64,000 bases of DNA. Origin: Turnera subulata. Taxonomy: Eukaryota > Streptophyta > Magnoliopsida > Malpighiales > Passifloraceae. The number at the start of each line of letters is the position of its first letter. Within the stretch, counting starts at the first letter, position 1. The notes below the pieces were generated by a model that saw only the letters and a list, made by a program, of their open reading frames with translations, was not told the origin of the DNA and ran no database searches. Location of the stretch: positions 43,600 to 107,599 of the forward strand of contig JAKUCV010003186.1 of NCBI GenBank assembly GCA_028386065.3, written 5' to 3'. The position numbers were made by a program, and so were the translations under genes. Positions 34,223-45,198 of the stretch are shown here, in pieces.

Positions 34223-34687
34223 ATCTATGGGAGAAAAAAAATGGGAACAAGTGGATTTTTTGTCCCTGTACTCCCCTCGATTTTGAAATGTGAGCCCTGT
34301 ACTGATTTATGGATTTTGGTCCTCGTACTACCCAAAAAATATGGTTTTTGCTACTTCCGGCAACCAGACGGCTGTGGGTGACACGTGTCACCATATTATT
34401 CGGCCACATCGTCATGTGGGTCCCATCGACTCGGGTCGACCTTGGCTTTACCCGAATCAGCTAGGAAGACAACCCGGGTCGGTGGTCCCATATGATGATC
34501 TGGCCGAATAATATGGTGACAGGTGTCACCGACGGCCATCCGGTGACCGGAAGTACCAGAAACCATATTTTTTGGGTAGTACAAGAACCAAAATCCATAA
34601 AAAATCGGTACAAGGATGACTTTTCAAAATCGAGGGGAGTACAGGGACCAAAAATCCACTTGTTCCCATTTTTTTCTCCTATAGATG
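34223..34687. mobile_element. Foldback MITE (about 465 bp)
   Basis: Long inverted repeats: CATCTATGGGAGAAAAAA at the left end pairs with the right end around 34670-34687. Pairing continues for roughly 200 bp (GGACAAAAAATCCAC, TCCCCTCGATTTTGAAA, ACCCAAAAAATATGGTTT blocks on both sides), and a shorter inverted core surrounds 34400-34500. There is no coding capacity. Family and target duplication were not settled. Confidence 0.8.
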
Positions 34688-35044
34688 AGTTGTAGGGCAT
34701 CCCATCCCATTGAATTTCTCAATGTCAAGCATCTTGAATTTCTCAAGTAGCCTGGCTTCGAAAAACAAGGATAAGCGATACAGGTTCCAGTCATCTTCCT
34801 TCCTCTTCATGGTTTTCAGCAGCTCTTCTACTCTCTTGAGCCTTTTCTCATCTTCTTTGGGCCCTTGAATCATCAAACCACCGCCTTGTGTCGTTTCATC
34901 ATTATCATTTTGTTTTGAAGCTTGTCCCACATTACTCCCAGGGGACGCAGTTCCATGCCTGAGCATCAGTGCATCCCTCACAGCTGGATCTCGCAGCAGG
35001 GATTCCATGGCCACATTTGTCTTAGTAGTGTTGCCTTGACTCAT
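34688..35044 (-). pseudogene. Tat-type gag N-terminus, truncated
   Basis: It starts at 35044 (MSQGNTTKTNVAMESLLRD), passes a coiled-coil-like KRVEELLKTMKRKEDDW and ends in LLEKFKMLDIEKFNGMGCPTTHL at the MITE boundary. The same sequence block occurs in the plus-strand element at 38850-38940. The rest of gag and all of pol are missing. Confidence 0.8.
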
Positions 35045-35542
35045 CTTGCGTATTGAGGGAAGCTAGGTGTGAAAACTCTGGGTACCCAAGGGAATCACTC
35101 TCTCTCTCTTTTAGGGTAAATGAGATGAAGGAGGCACTCTATTCACAATTATTTGAATTCACAACAATATACACCACAAATGCACGTACCACTTATTGAT
35201 TCACAATGCATAAGATGCTCAGGGTATGCAACTGGTTTGGGGCTAAAAGATTGCTGCTAGGGAATAGGCTAACCTACTCACATGTGATAATGGATATCGC
35301 GTGAGGTCCAAGGCCAATTAATCCCCATCATTGCTAAGCATCGAGAAACGGGTTCACTCAAGCTGCCATCACTTAAAGAATGCATTATGGTGGACTTGGA
35401 TTCCCTCGCTCTCTTATGGTAGAAGCCTCACGTCAATCATCATGAATGCAAGGCACTTATGTTGACAAGTAAAAAGGCACACAAAACTCAACGGTTGCAC
35501 AATGTTACTTGAACCCACTACTTCTCCAGTGGAGTCGCCAAC

Positions 35543-37083
35543 TGTGAAAACCCGACCCAAAATCACTAGGGCCTGTTCACCTATTCCTTCACCTTCTTCC
35601 TCGGGTCAATCCCATGTCATTGGAGTCGCCACCTAAATTTTATTATGGACAAAACTTGGGAAAAACCTTCAAATGATTCCTTTGGGCAACATGGTCATGG
35701 CGAACCAAAGACATGGGATCGGGGGTTCATCACGGATGGGAAGGTGTTAGGCACCCATCCGTGTTGGGTAGAAACATTGTGCAATTAAAGAATGCAAGTG
35801 TGCCTTGTGCTGGCGTGCAACTGTGGAAAATAAAGAGAAGGGGAGAAGAAGAAGATTTGTCTTGAATCCCGTTGTAAAACCAAGACTACCTACGTACCCC
35901 AGTGATCGGGGTCAAAGCCACGTAGTTCTAAGCATGGCATTATGTCACCACTTATATCATCAAAAGCATCCTCATATAGCCAGCAAAAGATCAACAAAAA
36001 AGGTTCCTCCACCCACCTTCCTGCAACTTCTTAGCTCAATGGTTGGTCCTTTTCTTGATTCTTCCTTGTTGGACTAAGGCTGATGCTCCCCATGAAAATT
36101 CTCTAGAGTTTTTGCCTAAGAATGTATTTCTAAACTTGGAGAGGTATAGTTTCCCCAAGCAAGAAAGCTTATAAGTGTGTATGTGAATGATAGTGTGTGT
36201 CCTTTTGAAATGTGTGTGAGGGGTCCTATTTATAGTGTTCTGGGAAGTCTAGGGGCGTGGACCTGCTTAGTGGTGAAGATTACGCCCGAAAATCTTGTCC
36301 AAAACCGCGTAGGACCGAAATTAGAAACAAAATCGGAGATTTGGGCGCTTCTGGAAGGGGATGACCGCCATGGCCGGCGGTCTTCTGGTGGATGTCCACC
36401 AGGCCCAGCGGTCATGGGTGGATGTCCGCCGGCACCTGGCGGTCGTCGCGCAAGGACCGCCGGTCACCCCGCGTGCCATCCGTTCTCTCCTTTTCGAAGC
36501 CCCAATCCTCCTAATTCAGCTCTAATTTGATCCTACCGTATAATCAACCCAGAATTACTCAATTGCTTGATCATCACTCCCCTAAATCATTCCATAACTG
36601 ATTCATTACTCATTGACACCCATATTAAGAAAAATATACCAAAAACACAAAATCTACTTAAATGATGATTTAATTCTGATTTTCCACGAAAATAGCTAAA
36701 ATTAGCCTACAAGAAATGTGTTAATAGGCTAGATAAACTCTGGAGAATTCATTAACTTGAACCCTTAAACCCATTCCTAACCCAAAAATAAATCATCTCA
36801 ATATAATTGGGTTAAAAACAACTAAAAGAGCCCTAGCAATGAAATGAAATGTATTTTAATGTAAATAAATCTTATTGTATATTTTATCCTAAGATTAAAT
36901 CATCTCATTAATCCTAAGGTTTAAATGCATAACGGTTTAGATTATCAAAATACATTAATTCTACTAAGTTAAATTCTTATCATACTTTAACTCAAAACCA
37001 AATCATCTCATTAACCTTGAGCTTAAGCATGCTTGGAATCTGATTTTAGTAAAATGTTCATGGGTCAAATTTGGATGTTCACA
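35543..37083 (-). mobile_element. Tat/Ogre-type 5' LTR (minus strand, 1541 bp)
   Basis: The minus strand reads from TGTGAACATCCAAATTTGACCC-like sequence (37083) to TTTTCACA (35543). The PBS TTGGCGACTCCACTGGAGA (35523-35541), typical of Tat/Ogre elements, follows. TATA box CACTATAAATAGGACC lies at about 36224-36239. A GC-rich leader (about 36360-36475) contains several inverted GACCGCC/GGCGGTC words. The element sits at the left end of the plus-strand Tat LTR, apparently inserted into it. Confidence 0.85.
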
Positions 37084-38053
37084 ACACCACGTCCAAACCC
37101 CAGAGCACTATAAATAGGACTCCCATTCACTCTCAAAACTCACCAATTTCCTTTCTTCCCCCTCTATACACACATAAGCTTAGGTGCTTGGAAGAATTCT
37201 CTCTTCCCAAGCTTAGGAACCTTTTCAAGGGTTGAAATTCTGGAAGAATTTCGTGGAGAGGAGTAGAAAGGAGTCAGTAGCAGCAGGTGATCTAGAGGAG
37301 AGGAAGTAGGAGGCAAATTCAAGCAAATCCCTAGAGGAGGAGTGCTAAACCCGAGAGGAAGGTTCCAGTGGAGGCAGTCTCTGTATTTTGGCGATATATA
37401 GAGCTATAGACTTTGTTTTGCTGTGATCTTGGTATCCTTGGAAAGCTAAGAAGTAGTTCTACAACTTTTATGTTCAGGCCAGAGACCATTTCGGCCTACG
37501 TCAACCCCGAATTCCTTGTTGAAAATCTGTCAAGATTCTGCTTAGGAGTGGTAAGCAAGTAGGAGCAAGAGGAGGGCTTCAAGAGGTAAATCGTTCTAAT
37601 ATTATTGGTTGATTGTTGTTGTGTCGTTATATTGTTGATTTGATTGTTGTGTGATGCATGCTAAGAACGACGTGAGCTTTCAACCCATTACCAGGGGGTA
37701 CGTAGGCAGTTTCTAATGGTGGAAATGCATGCTCAATCTTTATTAATTTCTATTTTATTTTAGTTTTGTTTTTGTTATTTGTTTGTTTGTGCATGGCATA
37801 TGTCGATCTTTAATTGCACATGATCTTGCCCCAACATGGATGGGTGCCTCACACCTTCCCATCCATGAAAAAACCCCGGGTCCACATATTTGGTTCGCTA
37901 TCGGTTGCCTTAAGGAGTCATTGGTTGCCTAAGGAAGGTTTTTACTTGAATTTGGCCCTTTAATAAAATTCAAGTGGTGACTCCAAAGGTGTGGATGATG
38001 GTTAAGAAGAAGGTGGTGAGTAGGCTCGATGAATTTTGGGTCGGGTACTCACA
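37084..38053 (+). mobile_element. Partial Tat/Ogre-type 5' LTR (plus strand)
   Basis: Right two-thirds of an LTR: TATA box GCACTATAAATAGGACTCCC (about 37107-37126), a CCCGGGTCCACATATTTGGTTCGC stretch shared with related elements, and the end GTACTCACA at 38053. The left third is missing at the junction with the minus-strand element. Confidence 0.8.
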
Positions 38054-38054
38054 A

Positions 38055-38073
38055 TTGGCGACTCCACTAGGGA
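38055..38073 (+). other. Primer-binding site, Tat/Ogre type
   Basis: TTGGCGACTCCACTAGGGA directly after the LTR. It differs by one or two bases from the PBS of the minus-strand partner. Confidence 0.8.
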
Positions 38074-38561
38074 CCGAGAGGGTTTAAGAGATCATGTGTA
38101 ATCATTGACTAGCACATGCCTTTTATTTGTCATGTACGTGTCCTGCATTCTTCTATAATGTTGTAAAGCCTCTACCATAAGAAGGTGAGGGGATCCTGGT
38201 CTGGTACATACCGTCCTACGGGTTTATCGGCTAGAGTGAACCCAATTCTCGCCGTTTAGCAATGATAGGGTTAATAGGCCAGCGACGTCACACGACTTCC
38301 TACGTCACATGTGAGTAGGCCAAGCTATTCCTTAGCAACGATTCCTTTGCCCCCAACCAGCTGCATACCCGAGCATCTCATGCATGAGAAACTAATATGT
38401 GGTACTTGGATGCGTGTTTGCTATGAATCCAAGTGCATGTGAAGTGAGGTGTCGTTCAATTAAATAGAACCAGAGGAGCGGGAAGCGATGTGAGAGTCGT
38501 AAGGACATGAACCTATGGGTACCCGGAATCCTTACACTTACTTCCTACCTATCAGGATAAC

Positions 38562-39449
38562 ATGGCTGAGATCAGGGCTGAGGATATGACTAAGGTTAAA
38601 GAAACCCATGCCATGCTTTCAGATCCACATACATTAAGGCTACTTGAGTTGTTGGAGAAACAAGAGATATCGGCTGCTGGAAGTGGAGGTGCGGAGGTCT
38701 CAAAAGCAGGCAAGAATGAGGTTGTGGATGTTGATGGCGACTTAGTCGCACAAGAGGCTAAGGACGATAAAGAAAAACTCTGAATGTTGGAGGAAGCGGT
38801 GAAAAGCATCAAGTTAAAAGAAGGCAAATGGAGTTTAACCTAGTTGTCATTGTTTCCTAGCACCCGTCTACTGGAGAAATTCACAATGCCTGACATTGAG
38901 AAGTTTAATGGAACGGGATGCCCAAAGACCCATCTGAAGTTCTATGTAAGGACGTTGAAGCCAATGGGTGTGAGTGATGAGATGATGGCTCAATTGTTCC
39001 AAAGGACCTTGTCAGGTGCTGCACTACAATGGTTTGTATCATTGGATGAGATGAAGATAACCAAATGGGAAGACATGGGCGCTGCGTTCATTAAACAGTA
39101 TGCTTACAATACTGAGGTGGATATGACTAAGAGGGACCTGGAAACAACCAAGCAAGAGGCTCAGGAGACCTTTTCGGCCTTCATCAAGTGGTGGCGCAAC
39201 AAGGCATCACTTGTGATAGATCGTCCACCGCTTGAGGAGCAAGTGCAGATGGTGATAAAGAATCTCCATCCAGCACACTATGAGCGCATGATTGGCAATT
39301 ATTACGCCAACTTCAAAGCCCTCATTGGGGCCGGGATGCAGTTGGAGGATGCAATTGCTTCAGGAAAGATCAAGACTGTAGTGGATGTCCCTGCGCCTAG
39401 GCACAACTTCAGTTTGGCACAAGGGAAGAAAGCCACTGAAGTGAATTAA
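38562..39449 (+). pseudogene. Tat-type gag with in-frame stops
   Basis: One reading frame from MAEIRAEDMTKVKETHAML to LAQGKKATEVN, broken by TGA at 38781-38783 and TAG at 38841-38843. The gag core is clear: MPDIEKFNGTGCPKTHLKFY, RTLSGAALQWFVSLDEMK, RPPLEEQVQMVIKNLHPAHY. By comparison with the minus-strand copy (EDDWNLYRLSLF), the second stop sits between EGKWSLT and LSLF. A CAG-to-TAG change there and CGA-to-TGA at the first stop are plausible. Confidence 0.85.
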
Positions 39450-41137
39450 ATTTCCACTCAGGCTCCTCTTCGGTCAGAGATGGCACAAAGAAAATTTACC
39501 CCCCTTCTAATGTCATTGAGCAAGCTGTTCAAGAAATGCATGGAGAAAAATTTTGTAGCAGCCATTGGAACCGAGTTCTAACTTGCCTATAAGGGGGGAT
39601 CCAAATTTGCGTTGCGAATTTCATCAAATGGCTGGTCATGCCACTGTCAGTTGTACGCGGCTTCGTCACGAGATCCAAGACTTGATAGAAAGGAATGAAA
39701 TTGTCCTGCCTCAGAAACCCAACATTCAGACCAACCCATTGCCCTTGCACAAGAAGATTGACGTCATATCGGCTGAGGAACGAGACTGCTTGGTTCTTGA
39801 CCTGAGTGATTATGAAGATTCAAACGAGGAAGTGGATGTCATCACAAGACCCGGACGAGTGGCCAAGTGAATCCCCCTTCGACTCGATGAATCTGAAGAA
39901 GCAACGGCAGTGGAACCTGAAGAAGATGCAGTCATCAAGCAATTAAAGAAGACACAGGAAAATGTAACGATATGGGGGTTGTTGATGTCTACCCGACCAC
40001 GCCGTGATAAGGTCTTGCAAGTTCTCGGCAAGGCTCATGTCCCCATCAATACTGCGCCCGAGGAGCTAGTAAACATGATAGCCACCTTAGACATGGACAA
40101 TCTAATTTCCTTCTCTCACAAAGATCTGAGTCCGGACAGAGGGGCACACACTAAAGCACTATACATTACAGTTCACACCAAAGGAAATCAAATCCTGTTG
40201 GTTCTGATAGACAATGGGTCGTCGTTGAATGTATGCCCGCTAAAGGTGGCAACCTTGTTGGGGCTCGGCACATGGGATTTCTTGCCTTCTCGAACCATGG
40301 TAAGAGCATATGAAAATGCTAAATGAGAGGTGTTGGGGATGATCAAACTTGAAGTGACTATAGGGTCTGTCCCCCTTCATAATAGAATTCCAAGTGCTCG
40401 ACATAGCATCCAGTTTCAACTTGCTCTTAGAAAGACCTTGGCTGCACCATGCCCGGGCAGTAGCTTCCAGCTTACACCAGATGCTCTGTTTCCCATATAA
40501 GGGAAGAATGGTCATAGTCCGAGGGGACACATCTAGGAATAGCATCAAGCCTGTGTTCGGAATTGAAGGGAAGGAAGAAGTAGCCCTGTCCGAATTTGTC
40601 TTTGGATCCATAGGCATGATAACTTTGATGCCGGGAAATAAGGTCGCCTTGCCTCCCTATTATAACTCTTACGGTAATCCGACAATAATAAGAATCATGA
40701 GAAGGATGGAGTATTTTCCGACTCTGGGATTAGGAAGGAGGCAGCAAGGGGTTGTGGAAATCCCTCAACACCCTAAAGCAGTACCACCATTCGGTTTAGG
40801 CTATGTGTCGACACCGTTGGAACTTGAAGAGAAAAGAGAGAAGGATTGAGAAAAGGTGTCGAAAAGGAAAAATAAGCAAGAATGGGAGATCACCATGGCC
40901 CCAAATTTCAAGACATTGAACGGGTATTTCATAAAAGAAGGAGATGATTTTCCCTTTTGCGGATTTCCCGAACCATGGGTCTGCCCTATCACTAAGGTTC
41001 GTTGGTCAGGGTTCAAATTGTTCTTTGATTGCTGCTTAAGGATAGATGAAGAAGAAGACCATGCGGAGGGAGGGGAGGAGGATTTCTGCTGTGCATGCCT
41101 TTTTGAAGAGGGGGATGTGGTTATAATTAGGAGTTGA
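39450..41137 (+). pseudogene. Tat-type gag C-terminus and protease region, decayed; RT absent
   Basis: Continues the polyprotein in changing frames. A zinc-finger-like stretch lies near 39600-39665 (LRCEFHQMAGHATVSCTRL). The retroviral-type protease lies at about 40110-40330 (ILLVLIDNGSSLNVCPLKVA, with DNGSS at the active site), then MLDIASSFNLLLERPWLH from 40394. Stops include TGA at 39868 and 40324. After GLGRRQQG and a stretch ending FEEGDVVIIRS at 41137, no reverse transcriptase, RNase H or integrase follows, so this element too is an internally deleted gag-PR form. Confidence 0.82.
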
Positions 41138-41139
41138 TG

Positions 41140-41607
41140 AAATCTAAATAAGGACGGCACGCCCATATTAAAGTCAAGTTTGTAGTCTGCATATTTAATC
41201 TATGAATAAAAGAGGCATCCTTTTATATTGATGTTTGTTTAAGTATCTTTCTGCATATGCAATACATGTGAATAGGACGCGATGAATGAACTCCCTATAA
41301 CTGTGTGAAATAATCCGAGGGCTCACGACAAATTCCCAGGATTCTGAATTATTCGAATATCCCTGGAATCTATCAAGTGACAAAAGAACTACGTAGGCCT
41401 GATTTTATGTGCTCACAAAAAAAAAAAAGAAAAAAAAACAACACAAAACCAAAAAAAAATAAGAGGAAGAAAAAGTAAAAAAGAGAGTCGTGAATACGTA
41501 GGAAGCCCGAATTGGGTCCTGTCTTTATTCATAGCTTAAAGGATGATAACATAGATAAAAGGGAGTTGGTTCACTCGTTCGTTTGCATGCATTGTAGATG
41601 TAGGAAG
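41140..41607. other. Non-coding Tat internal sequence
   Basis: No gene seen; contains an A-rich stretch at 41418-41500. It lies between the plus-strand protease remnant and the end of the antisense ORF. Confidence 0.5.
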
Positions 41608-42945
41608 TCATTGCCTAGATGAATGCCAATTCTTCTTATGCCTTTTGTGCCCGATGTTGTCATCCCGTGCAAGTTTAGGAGGATCGGGAGCAGAAGCCTC
41701 TAGATAAATCCCCCTCAGTAGAATAAGAGATGTCTCAGCCTCGAAAGTGCTCTCCTCCAACCATGCCTGATACAATGGGGAGGATTTTGTATCGAAATAT
41801 TGGCTGAACTGATCATTCTTAGGTAGCCTCCAACTTCCTTTCATAAGGTTCATGGCGGGAGTATCCATGGGTCCAGTGATGGGCAGTTGAATGGGAGAGG
41901 GTACAACTTGAGTATGACCAAACTGTCGCAAGATTCTAGGAGGACGATAATAGGTGAACTTTTCAATACCGGGGAGCAATACAAAGTCCCGAGAGATGGT
42001 GCATAAAAACACTTCCTGCATGCCTAACCAGTCACATAGCCAGACAACCTGGTCACTATTGATACCTTGCAAATATATGACCCATTCCCAGACAGATGGG
42101 AAAGAGACGAGGATTCGGCGGTTCCTAAAGTTTCTTGAAGAATAGCACTCTGTCCCTGGGGGTTCGATCAGGCGGAGATGCTCGTACAACCACATCTGTA
42201 ATAGGAGGAGATTAAAACGGAGGATGAAATCGGAAAGGAAAAGCACAGAAGGGGAGAATAGGATGAGGAGATACCTGGAAAAGCAGGGGAGAACCATTCA
42301 GTGGACCATCAGGGTTAATCACAAGGTTGTCAAGGCAGTTCAAGGTTTCTCCAAGGATCATTGGAGTAAGGCTGTTTCCTTTGAACAACCGGGCCACTAA
42401 TGCACAGATATTTAGAGAGCACAGACTAAAGGGTCCCGTTAACAAGAATTCTCTTACCATAGCGAGAGCGAGCGCGGGGTTGCGTTTATCCTTCCTCCAC
42501 TCCATATCAGATTCTAAAAGGATGGTCTTGAAAAGGGACAATGGGGAGGAATTGCTCCATTAATTTGGATAGGTCTAAAAGGCCATCAAGATTCAGGAAG
42601 AGGTCGACTTGCCCACCAGTGAGAGAAAGAAACCAGCCCACCTCCTTTTTGACACGATCAGCGGAGGAAACCATTGCAGGGGTATCTATGACTTTAGCAC
42701 TTAGAAAGGCATTGAACTCATCTACGGTTAGACAAAGCTCGAGCTCACCTGAACTAAAGCGGAATACCCAGTGATTTTGGTCCCTAAAGAGAGCAGTGGC
42801 CCGGATCAGATTCTCATCCACGTTCACAAAGCGCAGAGAAAACAGCGCTTATAACCCGGAATGCTTGAAATCAAGATGGCTTACTTGAGGGATGCTTGAC
42901 ATCCATGCAATCAGCCTAGCATGAAAATTCTCACCCATCATGGCC
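41608..42945 (-). pseudogene. Antisense plant-mobile-domain (PMD) ORF with an intron
   Basis: Encoded opposite to the Tat element that carries it. Exon 1 starts at 42945 (MAMMGENFHARLIAWMSSI). It has one early TAA near 42850 and a frameshift near 42540, otherwise reading through VNVDENLIRATALFRDQNHW, FRFSSGELELCLTVDEFNAF and ALAMVREFLLTG. An intron at 42196-42274 (79 bp, CAG|GTATCT...TTACAG|ATG, phase 0) leads to exon 2 (42195-41608: MWLYEHLRLIEPPG, WVIYLQGINSDQVVWLCDWL). These segments resemble the 'aminotransferase-like, plant mobile domain' family, known both from host genes (MAIN/MAIL1) and as antisense ORFs in Tat/Ogre elements. A TATA box (TTATAAATAGAACC on the minus strand, plus 43002-43015) lies about 60 bp upstream. 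Assignment to PMD is from memory of the family, moderately sure. Confidence 0.7.
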
Positions 42946-43001
42946 ATAGATGTGTTTTGATATAGTATTGGAGTATTGTGGGGGTCTCTGGGTACCTATG
43001 G

Positions 43002-43015
43002 TTCTATTTATAAGG
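43002..43015 (-). promoter_or_regulatory. TATA box of the antisense PMD ORF
   Basis: Minus strand TTATAAATAGAACC, about 60 bp upstream of the ATG at 42945. It resembles the LTR TATA boxes of the same element family (CTATAAATAGGAC). Confidence 0.6.
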
Positions 43016-43399
43016 ATTTAGAGTCGGTGAAATAGCCAAAACCGCCTTCGATTTGATCCAATCCTTAAAAGGAACGGATCTGGGAGCCATGACCGCCAAC
43101 AGCCGGCGGACATGTCACGAAGACCGCCAGTCATGGCGGACATGCAAACATGACCGCCAGCTGACGGCGGTCAAAAAGAGTGAGTTTTTTCTTGAAAAGA
43201 AAAAGGGAAAAGAATTGAAGAAAAGAGAAGAGAAAAAAAAAAGAAAAATCTTTCTCCAAAGCTTTTTTTTTATTATTATTGAAATTGGCAAGCACTCATT
43301 GAACATTAGTTGGATTTGTGATAAACATATGTGTAGGATCTTATATTGGTGAGCTGACTTTTCTAAAGGGCATGGTAGGTCCCAATTCGTGGGAATCCT

Positions 43400-43880
43400 T
43401 CGGAGCATGTTACCCCTTTCGTTTTTTATGACTTCCTGGGGAATGCTACCCCGTTATATGATATGCTTATTTCCTAGGACATGCTACCCCGTTATATGAT
43501 GTATATGATTTCCCGGGACATGCTACCCCGTTATGTGACATATGTGATTTCCCGGGGCATGCCACCCCATTATGTAATGTGTGTGGTTTCCCGGGATGAT
43601 GTCCCGCTATATATGTGACCTATAGGGGCATGCTACCCGATACGATTTGCTCGGGGCATGCTACCCCGTATGCTTAGAGTTGTAGTCAGGATCCTTGATT
43701 CCCGGGGCATGCTACCCCATGTATTGATTTCCCAAGGCATGCTACCCCACGTGTCTGTGAGACTCACTTGGGGCATGCTACCCCGTTCTGAACCAATCCA
43801 CGGGGCATGCTACCCCGTTTGCGAGGCATGTAACCCCATGGCTGGAAATGATTTTCTTTGGGGGCATGCTACCCCGAGGG
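43400..43880. repeat. Irregular array of GGGGCATGCTACCCC hairpin motifs
   Basis: About 13 copies of a 15-17-bp motif whose GGGG and CCCC arms flank a CATGCTA loop, spaced roughly 20-55 bp apart with degenerate spacers (often TTATATGATAT- or GATTTCC-like). Satellite-like subrepeats in the 3' untranslated region are a known feature of Tat/Ogre elements. Confidence 0.92.
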
Positions 43881-44016
43881 GTATGTAATGCCCCGAGAAT
43901 TTTTTACGGCTGATGAGAAGGTATGTGGTGCCATTGGAGGGATGAGATGATTCCCACCGACCCGGAAGTAAGAGAAAATCCTGAGTTCCCATGGGAGGAC
44001 GATAAATTCCCGAGCC

Positions 44017-44233
44017 AAACCCGAGTCCCCCAGGGAGGACGACTAAAATCCCTAGGAAGTAGAAAACCCCGAGATCACCCCAACGGGAGGAGACATATCC
44101 CTAGTTAGCGGAGATGAGAGGATTCTTTGTTGGCAAACCCAAACCCGAGTACCCCAGGGAGGACGATAAAATCTCTAGAAAGTTGGTAACCCCGAAATCA
44201 CCCCTAAGGGAGGAGACATATCCCCAGCTAACT
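44017..44233. repeat. Two-copy tandem repeat (about 95-bp unit)
   Basis: Copies at about 44017-44112 and 44146-44233 share AACCCGAGT.CCCCAGGGAGG, AACCCCGA.ATCACCCC and GGGAGGAGACATATCCC blocks. A partial third unit precedes at about 43985-44015. It probably belongs to the 3' untranslated region of the Tat element. Confidence 0.8.
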
Positions 44234-44756
44234 GTGGGAAAATTAAATTAAATTATTATAAGTTATTATTTAATTAGAATAAGTTATTATTTTATTTTTG
44301 AACAAATTTTTAATTCAATAAAAAGTCTTAAAGAAATTCATTTTAGAAAAAAAAAGAAAAAAATGGACAAACCGATTTGCAAAATGGGTTTTTTGGGCGG
44401 GTGAACTGATTAGGTTGATTCAGTTCGATTTGTTGGTTCGACCTGACATGTGGCTTCCACATATGCTGACGTGGCGCCAGAAACCTTGCCATGTCATCAT
44501 TTTCCACCGGATTCCGGCGAGAATGACCAAAACAGGCCAACTAGGGGGAACAGAGGGATGAAAAGAAGCTAAAATCCAACACAGGGACGAATTTGAACTT
44601 TAGCGCTCAATATAGGGATGAAACAAGTCTTTAATCCAATTGAATTTTACATATTTGCTTTGCCTAACCGTTTTAATATAGGATAGGATTACTGCCTTGC
44701 TTCTTCTCTGCTTGCTTGTGATGTGCTGCCATTTACTTTCAAAATTTATTCCTGTA
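44234..44756. other. Non-coding, AT-rich then repeat-like
   Basis: No gene. It starts TGTGGGAAAATT, possibly the start of a degraded 3' LTR. From about 44340 it resembles the element at 44757-45115 (CGGATTCCGGCGAGAATGACC blocks). Confidence 0.4.
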
Positions 44757-45115
44757 TTTCATCCCTCTGTTTACCATTTCAAATTTTGGTTTTTTGATCG
44801 GATTGAGGCAAAATTTAATGACATGACAACTTTTTCAGTGCCACATTAACAAAGTAGGGCCACTTGTCAACCAATTGAACCAACATGACGAGTGGGGGTG
44901 ATTGATTTTGGATTATGTAGTTCAGTTAGAAAATGGGCTTCACGTTGCTATGTGGTACTTGAAAAGTTGCGACATCATCAAATATTGCTGGATTCCGGTT
45001 AAAACGACCAAAATATAAAAAACGTGGTGAACAAAGGGATTAAATTTAACCAAATTACAATGTAGGGATGACTTTTAAAATTAAAGGAAAAAATGGGGTG
45101 AAAACACTACATTAA
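44757..45115. mobile_element. Probable MITE
   Basis: The left end TTTCATCCCTCTGTTTACC pairs imperfectly with the right-end GGTGAACAAAGGGATTAAAT, and further inverted blocks (TTTTGGT...ACCAAAAT) lie inside. No coding capacity. Boundaries are uncertain. Confidence 0.5.
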
Positions 45116-45198
45116 TCCTTTAAATGTATAAGAGTGGTTTAATAACACTATTTTATTTGAACATTTTCTTTTTTACTCTGGACACTCGAGGTTTGCAG

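Noticed and set aside
43400..43880. CRISPR-like array (regular palindromic repeats with spacers)
   Set aside because: Plant nuclear DNA, spacers are variable in length and related to each other, and there are no cas genes; it is a retrotransposon subrepeat.
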